Below, one piece after another: positions 6,939 through 13,634 of a DNA stretch of 29,099 nucleotides; the first letter of the stretch is position 1; each line of letters begins with the position of its first letter. The DNA is taken from contig CANEDJ010000015.1 in the NCBI GenBank assembly GCA_947426265.1, positions 1 through 29,099 on the forward strand. Direction: 5' to 3'. The position numbers were made by a program, and so were the translations under genes. Under the pieces are notes generated by a model, which was not told the origin of the DNA, did no database searches, and saw only the letters and a program-made list of their open reading frames with translations. This stretch comes from MGBC102946 sp022793145 (GTDB taxonomy: Bacteria > Bacillota_I > Bacilli_A > RF39 > UBA660).

Positions 6939-8060
6939 ATGGCAGTAGTAGAAATGCATTCTAGTTGGTTAGCAATCAATTCTGTAGTAGGATGTCCAAA
7001 TGGTTGTGAATATTGTTTATTACAAGCAACGGGGCACAACAAATGTATTCCAAAAGCAATTGCAACTCCAAAGGAAGCTGTAGAAGAACTTTTAAAATTT
7101 CAATATTATGATGAAGCGATACCTGTTTGTTTACTCCCAAATACAGATGTTTTTGTAAACCTTCATAATATTAATTATTTATTTGAACTATTTAATGAAA
7201 TAGAAAATCATCAAGTAAAAAATGAATTGATTATTATTACCAAATGTGCAATTCCAAATATTGTAATTGAAAAAGTGCTTGATTTAAAAAGGAAAGGTAT
7301 ACATGTTATTTTCTATATTAGTTATTCTGGTCTTGGAAAAGAATATGAACCAAGCATTTCAGAACAAGCCTTATTAGATAACTTTAGAAAGCTTGCCGAA
7401 AATGGGATTGATGTAATTCACTACTTTAGACCTTTTTTGCCAGATAATTCAAGCCCTGAACAAATCACTAAAATATTAGATGAAGTAAGTCTATATACAG
7501 ATGTATCTGTTACAACAGGACTTGCACTGATTGAGACCTTTATTGATAAAATTGATTTTTGGAAGTCAATTAAAGCAAATCGAGAACAGTGCTTAAAAGC
7601 TAACTGCGTTTGGACCGATACAGCCTGGGATTACTTTCAAAATAATTATAATCATACCCAACAAATATTTCAAACGAATACATGTGGACTAAATGCAAAG
7701 TTAAATAGACCTTCTCCTCAGTATTATGGAACACAGGAATGTTTAAATTATAATCATTGTAGTAAAGAACAACGTGAAAGATGTAGAAAACATCATGTAG
7801 AAATGAATCGAGAATTAACAAAAGCAAGATGTTCTAGATTATTAGAGAAACTTGGCTTTGATATTACAAATGTTGAATTTGTGTTTGATAAGTATGGAAG
7901 TTTAGAACTAAAGAATATTGAGCTAAAAATTTGCGATGCTTCTTATTTATCTTATGTCTTAGGAGTAAAAGTTTATATTAAAACAAATAATATTGTTTCG
8001 AACACTTATAATTCTACATTAAATGGAGCCACTCCTCTTGTTTTAAAGGTAGGAAGATAA
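6939..8060 (+). CDS. Radical SAM enzyme, 373 aa
   Basis: The N-terminal CxxxCxxC at C19, C23 and C26 (CPNGCEYC) is the site that binds the radical-SAM 4Fe-4S cluster. The protein would cleave S-adenosylmethionine to start radical chemistry. Residues 27-220 fit a partial TIM barrel. Further Cys at 249, 268, 274 and 282 (CGLN, then C-x5-C-x7-C) could hold an auxiliary Fe-S or zinc site. The overall look is closest to the spore-photoproduct-lyase-like branch, but I cannot name a substrate. The start is ATG 6939 with GTGAGGTGA upstream. The next gene begins 1 base after the stop, so the two are translated together. The pairing with a nucleotide-hydrolase-type protein hints at nucleotide, RNA or metabolite chemistry. 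Confidence 0.85.
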   Translation: MAVVEMHSSWLAINSVVGCPNGCEYCLLQATGHNKCIPKAIATPKEAVEELLKFQYYDEAIPVCLLPNTDVFVNLHNINYLFELFNEIENHQVKNELIIITKCAIPNIVIEKVLDLKRKGIHVIFYISYSGLGKEYEPSISEQALLDNFRKLAENGIDVIHYFRPFLPDNSSPEQITKILDEVSLYTDVSVTTGLALIETFIDKIDFWKSIKANREQCLKANCVWTDTAWDYFQNNYNHTQQIFQTNTCGLNAKLNRPSPQYYGTQECLNYNHCSKEQRERCRKHHVEMNRELTKARCSRLLEKLGFDITNVEFVFDKYGSLELKNIELKICDASYLSYVLGVKVYIKTNNIVSNTYNSTLNGATPLVLKVGR

Positions 8061-8061
8061 T

Positions 8062-9495
8062 ATGATTGAGTTTTTAGATCATCATTTAGAAAGTGCTATA
8101 AAACTTGTACATGATTTTGATAAAACAAAAGAAAAAAAATGGGAAGCAAAAGATTACTTAAATGAACTTTATGTACAATTGGGTCATGTTTATAATGTTT
8201 TGTATGGTGATCCATATGTGAATGAAAGAAATAGAAAAATTGATAATTTAGGTGATGAGTTATCAGATGTATTACTACAACTGATTAATTTAGCTGATCT
8301 TTTAAATATTGATATGTACGAGATGAAATCTTTTGAGAAAGAAGATTACCAAGATATAAATGGATTTCCGATTCTTCTAGGACAACTTTCTGAAGTGATT
8401 ATGGAAATGAGTAATTGTCGATTTAAAAAAGAAAGAAGTGGATATCGTACAAGTCATGATTTTGCAAAAGAACGAATTTTCAAATTATTTATAATTACTT
8501 ATAATATTGCTATGAAATATGATTTAGATATGATAAAAGAATTTGGGGATATGGTAGAAGATGCGAATGGTTTCTTAAGTCGATTTGAACCAAAAAAAGC
8601 AGAATATATAGATATCTATGATGAGAAAGAAAGATATCTTGGTTATTCAGAAAAAAAGAAAGCGCATGAACTAGGACTTTTTCACAAAGTTATTGGTTGT
8701 TTGATATTAAGCAAAGAAAAAATATATTTCCAGCTTAAAAATCCAAAACATAATGGAGTGCATGAAAAAGAATATTTAGAAATTACAGCAGGAGGCCACT
8801 TAATGTCTGGGGAAACATTAAAAGGTGGGGTACGTGAAATAGAAGAAGAAACGGGGTTAAACGTCTTATTTGAAGATCTTACTTTTTTAGAAAAAAGAAT
8901 CTGTGATAAAAGAATAAAAGAGGATTATATTATAAAAGAGTTTCAATATTTTTATTATTTAGACATCCATCATTTTTCACTATTGAATTTTAAAAATTAT
9001 GATAAAGAAGAAATCGTTAGTTTTGTAGAACTAAAAATTAATGATGTCATTCACTTATTAAATGGAAAAAGAAAAAGAATAAAAGGGAAAAAAATAAAAG
9101 AAGAAAAAGAAGTAGAAATGATAGTAACATTAGATGATTTTGATCCAGACTTTTTAGAGGAAGGACTATATCATACATTATTACATAAAATAAAGAATAA
9201 AAGGGTAAATACAAAAAAGAAATTAAAAAGAATAAAAGGGATTCATAGAAAAGCAAATACAATCAACCGAAAAGATTTTATTAGAAATGGATTATGTTTT
9301 TCTGTAACAATAGATGAAGAACAAGAAAATTATATCGTTGGTTTAACAATTGACCAGAAAGAGGGGCTATTAGAAAAGGTATTTCAAAATTATAACGTTG
9401 CAATGAAATATTTTGAAAGGCTCATTAGTTATGTAGAAAATACAGCAGGAAGTGAAATCATTACAGACTGCTATGAAGAAAAACATGGGAAGTAA
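8062..9495 (+). CDS. Fused MazG-like and NUDIX protein, 477 aa
   Basis: The front (about 10-90) resembles an all-alpha NTP pyrophosphatase of the MazG/HisE type: a helical region followed by GDELSDVLLQ with E66 and D69 at the ExxD metal site. A second, more degenerate copy appears at about 110-180. The middle carries a NUDIX box at 245-266 (GHLMSGE, then REIEEETGL). It has six rather than seven residues between E251 and R258, as I recall for isopentenyl-diphosphate-isomerase-like NUDIX proteins. The last 150 residues are Lys-rich and then form a small domain I do not recognise. Two pyrophosphate-bond hydrolase folds in one chain, coupled to a radical SAM enzyme, suggest a modified-nucleotide pathway or a clean-up function. 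Confidence 0.75.
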   Translation: MIEFLDHHLESAIKLVHDFDKTKEKKWEAKDYLNELYVQLGHVYNVLYGDPYVNERNRKIDNLGDELSDVLLQLINLADLLNIDMYEMKSFEKEDYQDINGFPILLGQLSEVIMEMSNCRFKKERSGYRTSHDFAKERIFKLFIITYNIAMKYDLDMIKEFGDMVEDANGFLSRFEPKKAEYIDIYDEKERYLGYSEKKKAHELGLFHKVIGCLILSKEKIYFQLKNPKHNGVHEKEYLEITAGGHLMSGETLKGGVREIEEETGLNVLFEDLTFLEKRICDKRIKEDYIIKEFQYFYYLDIHHFSLLNFKNYDKEEIVSFVELKINDVIHLLNGKRKRIKGKKIKEEKEVEMIVTLDDFDPDFLEEGLYHTLLHKIKNKRVNTKKKLKRIKGIHRKANTINRKDFIRNGLCFSVTIDEEQENYIVGLTIDQKEGLLEKVFQNYNVAMKYFERLISYVENTAGSEIITDCYEEKHGK

Positions 9496-9511
9496 TTTAC
9501 ATGTTTTTTTT
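9479..9511 (+). terminator. Terminator of the radical SAM/NUDIX operon
   Basis: AAAAACATG (9479-9487) pairs with CATGTTTTT (9500-9508) around a 12-nt loop containing the stop codon, followed by more T residues. Confidence 0.75.
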
Positions 9512-9767
9512 GTGATGATTTGAAAAGTAAAATGATAATTTAGAAAATTTTTTTATATTAGACAATACATTGTTTACTTATTTCTTTATTTAGAAAGGAA
9601 AAACTAAAATTTAAAGTACTGAAAAAATACTAAAAAATTGCCTGAATTTTAGCTCTATTATTTTAATGATTGTCATGATACAATTGATATAAATAGAAAT
9701 TTTAACGAAACATTTCTATTTTTTTATTTCTGGAGGTGCAAAAACGCATGAATTTGTGCAAAAAAAC
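9512..9767. other. Gene-free region before the tail cluster
   Basis: Contains no gene longer than a few codons. It holds ACAAT-AC-ATTGT at about 9562-9573, ATTGT-CATGAT-ACAAT at about 9669-9684, and a terminator hairpin at 9691-9721. After that come a GGAGGTG ribosome-like site (9732) and a 7-codon frame, ATG 9748 to TGA. GTGCAAAAA is repeated at 9736 and 9756. The inverted ACAAT/ATTGT pairs could be regulator sites. It marks the border between chromosomal metabolism and phage-derived genes. Confidence 0.5.
9691..9725 (+). terminator. Intrinsic terminator upstream of the ArpU-like gene
   Basis: A perfect 10-bp stem, AAATAGAAAT (9691-9700) with ATTTCTATTT (9712-9721), is followed by further T residues. 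Confidence 0.75.
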
Positions 9768-9795
9768 TTGACATTTTTTGGAAATCAGTTAAAAT
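9768..9795 (+). promoter_or_regulatory. Promoter of the ArpU-like gene
   Basis: TTGACA (9768-9773) and TAAAAT (9790-9795) with a 16-bp spacer. TGTCAA at 9799-9804 is the inverted copy of the -35 box, so the promoter may be overlaid by a palindromic operator. Confidence 0.75.
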
Positions 9796-9822
9796 AAGTG
9801 TCAATTAGTCAGGGGGAGAGGT

Positions 9823-10251
9823 ATGAAATTATTACTTCCAAAGGAGAACTTACAAAAATATAACCTAAGAGATATTGTCCGAGAGGTATATCAATTGTTT
9901 AATGATTATAATGCAAAAAAACTTATGATGAAAGCATATGGTGAAAAAACGTTATCAAGAACGATACATTTAGAACGCATGAAGCCACATCATAGTGATC
10001 CAGTTTTTGCTGCAACTTTAAAAAGAGAACGTTTAAAAGCAGAAGTTGAACAATTTAATAAGAAACTTAAAAATTTAAAATTGACAATGACAGAAGAAGA
10101 AAAGAAAGTCTTTAAATGGTGTGTAGAAGATCGAAAAACAGAGTATGAGCTTTGTGATTTGTTGCATAAGTCTTCAAAAACAGTGCATTTGATTAAAAAA
10201 AGTTGTTATGTGAAAATAGCCCTTCACTTTGGACTAGTTGACGTAGATTGA
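9823..10251 (+). CDS. ArpU-like phage late-gene regulator, 142 aa
   Basis: A basic 142-residue protein. Residues about 88-138 form a sigma-region-4-like helix-turn-helix: MTEEEKKVFKW starts the first helix, and YELCDLLHKSSKTVHLIKK is the recognition unit. Length and layout match the ArpU/YqaQ-type regulators that switch on late genes or muramidase export in Gram-positive phages. The first half is helical with no clear domain. AGGGGGAGAGG gives a strong ribosome site. It is the first gene of the phage-derived block, where such regulators usually sit, so it may drive the tail operon. Its own promoter and nearby palindrome suggest further control. Confidence 0.7.
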   Translation: MKLLLPKENLQKYNLRDIVREVYQLFNDYNAKKLMMKAYGEKTLSRTIHLERMKPHHSDPVFAATLKRERLKAEVEQFNKKLKNLKLTMTEEEKKVFKWCVEDRKTEYELCDLLHKSSKTVHLIKKSCYVKIALHFGLVDVD

Positions 10252-10281
10252 TCATAGTTTATGCAAGAAATATGCAATTAG

Positions 10282-10309
10282 TTAATGAAAAAAGGAATTG
10301 TGTTATAAT
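10282..10309 (+). promoter_or_regulatory. Promoter of the zinc-ribbon gene
   Basis: TTAATG (10282-10287) and a perfect TATAAT (10304-10309) with a 16-bp spacer, 25 bases before the ATG. Confidence 0.65.
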
Positions 10310-10334
10310 GTATTTAGTAAGGAGTAGTAGTTGT

Positions 10335-11000
10335 ATGAAAAAGAAGTTTTGTGAAAATTGTGGACAGCCATTAGAAAGTGAGCAGGACGTTTGCTTATCT
10401 TGTGGGAGTAAATTAGAAAAGCCAGTAGAAAAAAAATCAAAAAATAAGAAAGTAGCTATTATTGTTGCTGTAGTTGTTTCTATATTGTTAGTAGCAGGTA
10501 TTGCATTAGGCGTAATTTTAAAAATAAAAAATGACGAAATCAGAAAGCAAGAAGCTTTACAAGAGGCAGTAAAGCAATATAAGGAAGATGCTTATTTATT
10601 TAATCTTAGTATGTTAATTTCACTTGCAGATATTGAAACAGTTGGAAATGATATATCCTCTTATTGGAGAGATTATATTTATAATAAAAAGTATTTAAGT
10701 GTTGATGATGCAGTGCAAAGTGCATTAAACAAAAACAGGAGTTTAATTGAAACTATTAATAAAAATAAAATTACCATTGAAAGTGATTATAAAAAGTTAT
10801 TAAGTCTGCCAGACGAGAATGATAGTGAACTGATAGAAATAAAAGCAAAAATTAAAGAGTTATATAGTGAATATTATGATTTTTATGATATTGTAATAAC
10901 TCCAACTGGAAACTATAATTCATTTAGAACAGAGTTTACTTCTCATGATGGTTCTGCTATAAAGAAATATGATGAACTAAATACATTATTAGGTCATTAA
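10335..11000 (+). CDS. Zinc-ribbon membrane-anchored protein, 221 aa
   Basis: The N-terminus has a four-cysteine zinc ribbon (C6, C9, C20, C23). A Lys-rich linker and one transmembrane helix at about 40-61 follow, then an outside domain of about 160 residues with helical, coiled-coil-like character. The class is common in low-GC Gram-positives; the ribbon faces the cytoplasm. I start at ATG 10335 because AAGGAG lies 10 bases upstream and a TATAAT box precedes it; a longer frame from TTG 10248 is rejected. It has its own promoter and terminator, so it is likely a moron gene rather than a structural tail gene. A role in envelope sensing is possible but not shown. Confidence 0.75.
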   Translation: MKKKFCENCGQPLESEQDVCLSCGSKLEKPVEKKSKNKKVAIIVAVVVSILLVAGIALGVILKIKNDEIRKQEALQEAVKQYKEDAYLFNLSMLISLADIETVGNDISSYWRDYIYNKKYLSVDDAVQSALNKNRSLIETINKNKITIESDYKKLLSLPDENDSELIEIKAKIKELYSEYYDFYDIVITPTGNYNSFRTEFTSHDGSAIKKYDELNTLLGH

Positions 11001-11008
11001 TAAATGTG

Positions 11009-11037
11009 CTCCTATTACTAAATAGGAGTTCTTTTTT
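11009..11037 (+). terminator. Intrinsic terminator of the zinc-ribbon gene
   Basis: CTCCTATT (11009-11016) pairs perfectly with AATAGGAG (11021-11028) around a 4-nt loop, with a T-rich tail. Confidence 0.9.
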
Positions 11038-11066
11038 AATAATAGGTAACTATTATTTTTTTTTTT
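11038..11066 (+). terminator. Second, back-to-back terminator abutting a ribosome site
   Basis: AATAATAG (11038-11045) pairs with CTATTATT (11050-11057) around GTAA, followed by at least nine T residues that run straight into the GGAGG of the next gene. There is no promoter between this T-run and that gene, so the mini-gene/LexA-like unit needs read-through or antitermination. Confidence 0.7.
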
Positions 11067-11079
11067 GGAGGTTTTTTGT

Positions 11080-11292
11080 ATGTATATAGATAAAAATGAT
11101 ACAAGTTTTATTGTGTATTTAATTAGAAAGTATCAAATAAGATTTGATTCTATTGATGATTATTTGTTTTGGTTATATAGAAGTTTTTCAAATTCTAATA
11201 AGATAAAGTATTATCAAACATTAGAAGAAGATATTATTTTATATAGTAATATTCAAACAGGAAAGGAAGATAAAGATGGGGCGCTTGAATAA
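11080..11292 (+). CDS. Small phage-type protein A, 70 aa (tandem paralogue)
   Basis: A 70-residue protein, start ATG 11080 with GGAGG at 11067. It shares an extended pattern with the next gene: F-x2-IDDYL-x-WLY, a variable stretch, then YYQTLEEDI. The two are therefore tandem duplicates. It is soluble, acidic and Tyr/Ile-rich. Family unknown; position between an ArpU-like and a LexA-like gene suggests an accessory regulatory role. Its 3' end overlaps the next gene by 17 bases. Confidence 0.65.
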   Translation: MYIDKNDTSFIVYLIRKYQIRFDSIDDYLFWLYRSFSNSNKIKYYQTLEEDIILYSNIQTGKEDKDGALE

Positions 11293-11485
11293 ACAATCTA
11301 CTTTTGTTAGTTTTATGTCTCATAGTTATAGAAGACATCAAGTAGTATTTCATTTTATAGATGATTATTTATTATGGTTATATGAGGAGTTATGTAATTA
11401 TAATGAGACTATGTATTATCAGACATTAGAAGAAGATATCGTAAAGTTTTGTGAATTTCAGGAAAGGTGGAAAAGAGGATGTTAA
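11276..11485 (+). CDS. Small phage-type protein B, 69 aa (tandem paralogue)
   Basis: This is the second copy of the mini-gene pair. It carries IDDYLLWLYEEL and YYQTLEEDIVKF at the same spacing as protein A, but a more basic front. Start ATG 11276 has GGAAAGGAAG upstream, inside the end of gene A, and its stop overlaps the start of the LexA-like gene. Overlapping ends on both sides indicate translational coupling of the three genes. Function unknown. Confidence 0.65.
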   Translation: MGRLNKQSTFVSFMSHSYRRHQVVFHFIDDYLLWLYEELCNYNETMYYQTLEEDIVKFCEFQERWKRGC

Positions 11486-11697
11486 CAAACAAACAAAAAC
11501 AGGTTTTTAATGCAATTGAATATTTGATAGAAGAAAAAGGGTACTCGCCAACTTATCAAGAAATAGCGGATTTATTAAATGTGAAAAATGTAAGTAATAT
11601 ATTTAATATTGTTATGAATTTAGAAAAAAAAGGATATGTCTCTACAAAACAAGGAAAAAGTAGAACCATTATGATTGTAAAAAATAATCATGAATAA
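11479..11697 (+). CDS. LexA-type DNA-binding domain without peptidase, 72 aa
   Basis: The whole protein matches the winged-helix N-terminus of LexA: LTNKQKQVFNAIEYLIEEKG, then YSPTYQEIADLL and LEKKGYVS. It ends where LexA would continue into the self-cleaving S24 peptidase, so no Ser/Lys catalytic pair can exist. ATG 11479, 8 bases after AGGTGG, is preferred to GTG 11467. Without the cleavage domain it cannot be switched off by RecA-stimulated cleavage itself. It may be a constitutive repressor, an antagonist of cellular LexA, or a partner of the two mini-proteins. It is the last regulator before the tail genes. Confidence 0.8.
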   Translation: MLTNKQKQVFNAIEYLIEEKGYSPTYQEIADLLNVKNVSNIFNIVMNLEKKGYVSTKQGKSRTIMIVKNNHE

Positions 11698-11747
11698 TCT
11701 TGTTTTATAAATATAAAAAAATCTTTAAATGGAAATAATGATGATAA

Positions 11748-11942
11748 AAAATAAATCTGTTATTGACTGAAAACTCGAAAATATTTTCGAGTTTTGAACT
11801 CTATCCATTGTATGAATTCAAAAGTCCATGTATAAATGTAATCGAACAAGCGGATTTTATCCCTTATCTGTTTGTTCATAAAGTGCTGTTGAAACGTTAT
11901 GTTTCTCAAATTAAGAAAAAGTATGAAATTTTTAATTACTAA
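11748..11942 (+). pseudogene. Possible decayed coding remnant
   Basis: In the 11698-12031 gap, one frame is open for 64 codons up to the TAA at 11940-11942. It has no ATG and no ribosome site. The last 45 codons read like a folded protein (EFKSPCINVIEQADFIPYLF and onward), and a +2 frame nearby reads KPSKELIIMLVKLK. This would fit the tail end of a lost gene, perhaps one deleted together with the head module. It may also be chance. Confidence 0.25.
11770..11795 (+). terminator. Perfect 26-bp palindrome, likely terminator
   Basis: AAAACTCGAAAAT (11770-11782) is followed directly by its exact complement ATTTTCGAGTTTT (11783-11795). The T residues of the right arm end the stem and no long T-run follows, so it could also be an operator. 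It lies 73 bases after the LexA-like gene. Confidence 0.55.
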
Positions 11943-11984
11943 AAATCCAATGGGGATAAACCAAGTAAAGAATTAATTATTATG

Positions 11985-12012
11985 TTAGTCAAATTAAAAA
12001 TATTCATATAAC
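11985..12012 (+). promoter_or_regulatory. Candidate late promoter of the tail operon
   Basis: TTAGTC (11985-11990) and TATAAC (12007-12012) with a 16-bp spacer, 20 bases before the first tail gene. The match is weak, as expected for a promoter needing an activator such as the ArpU-like protein. Confidence 0.4.
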
Positions 12013-12031
12013 TTTTAGGAAGGTGTTAAAA

Positions 12032-12412
12032 ATGATAGTAGCAGATTTATTTGAACAAACCATTTTTCCAAATTTAAAGGAGTATGTAGAATCTAATTCA
12101 AATGCCCTAGTGTCAAAAAAGAAAATAGATAGCTATCCATTAGTGGTAGTAAAACTGCTTCCAATTAAAAATCAATATAGCAGTTTGAATTATGAAGAAG
12201 AAATTTACATATTTGGGATTGATATTAAAATATTTTCAAATGAAGATATTACTGTAATTACCAATAAAGTAATTGATTATTTTAGAACGAACTTTCGATT
12301 AACTTTAAGATTGGAATTAGATGTGAGCGAAAGTATTTATCAAAATAATATTAGAGTAACTGGAAAAATGAAAGATCATATTGTCTACCCATTTGAAGAC
12401 TACAAAGAATAA
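12032..12412 (+). CDS. Tail terminator/completion-like protein, 126 aa
   Basis: Size, acidic mixed alpha/beta character and position right before the tail tube match siphophage tail terminator or head-tail completion proteins, which cap the tail tube. ATG 12032 is preferred to GTG 12023 because AGGAAGGTG lies just before it. In complete phages the next genes upstream would be head-connector genes; none is here. Assigned by gene order more than by motif. Confidence 0.55.
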   Translation: MIVADLFEQTIFPNLKEYVESNSNALVSKKKIDSYPLVVVKLLPIKNQYSSLNYEEEIYIFGIDIKIFSNEDITVITNKVIDYFRTNFRLTLRLELDVSESIYQNNIRVTGKMKDHIVYPFEDYKE

Positions 12413-12451
12413 AAGCACTCTAAAAAGGGATTAGAAGAAAGGATGATTAAA

Positions 12452-12883
12452 ATGTTAGATTTAGGAATTGAATTATTTGTTAAGGAAACAACAGAAGAGA
12501 AGTTTCCAAAATTACCATTAGTAGCAGTGAAAGGGGCTCCAGCAAGTGGACAAGCAGCAGGAACAGTTGAAACAACAACTTCAAGTGATCCTGTAAAAGT
12601 ATATATTGCAGATAGACCAGATACAGGTGCTATGGATTTTGTTTACAATTATTCAGCAGAAAATTTTGCTGCAGTAAAAGAGATTTGTGATAATGTTGCA
12701 AAAGATATTATGATTAAATATCCAGATGGAACAGGTGCTATGTATAGAGGTACTTGCCAAACTTGGAGAAATGAAGTATCAGTAGGTGGTATTATTGAAT
12801 GTACTTTGCATACTGTACCAAGTGCACAGGTAGTTGATAAAACTGCAACAGAAGTAACCGCTTTAATGGCAGTAGAAGCATAG
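12452..12883 (+). CDS. Major tail tube protein, 143 aa
   Basis: A Gly/Ala/Thr/Val-rich beta protein with a flexible front loop (ASGQAAGTVETTTSSDPVKV). Its order after the terminator-like gene and before two chaperones marks it as the tube protein that stacks around the tape measure. ATG 12452 fits the AAAGGA ribosome site 8 bases upstream; ATG 12443 is too close to that site. At 143 residues it is within the normal range for small Gram-positive siphophage tubes. Acidic Asp/Glu content and absence of Cys clusters also fit an assembled tube. Confidence 0.75.
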   Translation: MLDLGIELFVKETTEEKFPKLPLVAVKGAPASGQAAGTVETTTSSDPVKVYIADRPDTGAMDFVYNYSAENFAAVKEICDNVAKDIMIKYPDGTGAMYRGTCQTWRNEVSVGGIIECTLHTVPSAQVVDKTATEVTALMAVEA

Positions 12884-12897
12884 AAAGAAGGGCTTTT

Positions 12898-13230
12898 ATG
12901 AGAAAGATTACAATAAATGTAAGTGATAAAGATTATGAGCTATTATTAAATCGTAATGGGATTAAATGGTTAGAGGCAAAAGGATATGTATATGAAAATT
13001 CTAATAAAACACCAATTACAAATTATGATTTATTATGGACAGTTGGTTTTTTAGCAAATTATCCTAATTTTACAGAAGAAGAAATTTTGAAGTTACAAGA
13101 TACTTATCGAAAAGAAAAAGGAAATCCAGCAGAAGTTACTTCGTTTATGGTAAATGAATATCTCGCTTTTATAAATGCCCTAGTCGATACGAAATCAATC
13201 AAGAAAAAAGCGACGATAACAGAAATGTAG
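12898..13230 (+). CDS. Tail assembly chaperone G-like, 110 aa
   Basis: A 110-residue helical protein between the tube and tape measure, the classic place for the lambda gpG-type chaperone that holds the tape measure during tail assembly. Its last codons contain a six-A run, and the following frame continues as the T extension, so both this short and a longer fused form are expected. GAAAGAAGGG forms the ribosome site. Confidence 0.75.
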   Translation: MRKITINVSDKDYELLLNRNGIKWLEAKGYVYENSNKTPITNYDLLWTVGFLANYPNFTEEEILKLQDTYRKEKGNPAEVTSFMVNEYLAFINALVDTKSIKKKATITEM

Positions 13231-13634
13231 GAAAACAGTATAAGAACTTGACAGATTGGTTTTATGATTTGCTTCCTATGGCAATTACATATGGTATGTC
13301 TGTAAAAGAGTTCTGGGAAGAAGACCCCGATCTTTTCTGGGCATACCGTTTTTCTTATATTGAAAGAATTAAGTTTGAAAATGAGGATAAAAATGGGACG
13401 GCTTGGCTACAAGGGGCTTATATATATGAGGCAGTATCGATTGCACTTGCTAATGCTTTTAGTAAACAAAAATTAAGTTATTCTAAATTACCTTATGGAG
13501 TAAAAGTAGAAGAAGATAAAGAAAAGATGTTAGAAGTGCAAGTAGCTGAAATTAAAGCAAGAATAAAACAAATCAATAAAATAAAAACAGCACTTCCAGA
13601 AAGGGATAATACACCTAGGGAGGTGAAAGAATGA
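12898..13634 (+). CDS. Tail assembly chaperone GT-like, made by -1 frameshift, 245 aa
   Basis: The frame from about 13209 to 13634 has no ATG or ribosome site at its front, only a TTG at 13248. Yet it stays open upstream across the end of gene G. A -1 slip on G-AAA-AAA at 13203-13209 would join 104 residues of G to 141 residues of T. This reproduces the gpG/gpGT pair known from most siphophages. T-part motifs such as YGMSVKEFWEEDPDLFW fit the bacterial phage chaperone family. The stop overlaps the tape-measure start by 4 bases. Confidence 0.7.
13203..13209 (+). promoter_or_regulatory. Probable -1 ribosomal frameshift site
   Basis: The heptamer GAAAAAA lies in the phase G-AAA-AAA, so two lysine tRNAs could re-pair one base back, leaving a single first-position mismatch (GAA) in the P site. 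It lies 7 codons before the G stop, inside the region where the -1 frame is open. Confidence 0.6.

Noticed and set aside
9047..9262. Minus-strand Leu/Phe-rich ORF inside the MazG/NUDIX gene.
   Set aside because: It is the complement of a Lys-rich coding stretch and has no start signals.
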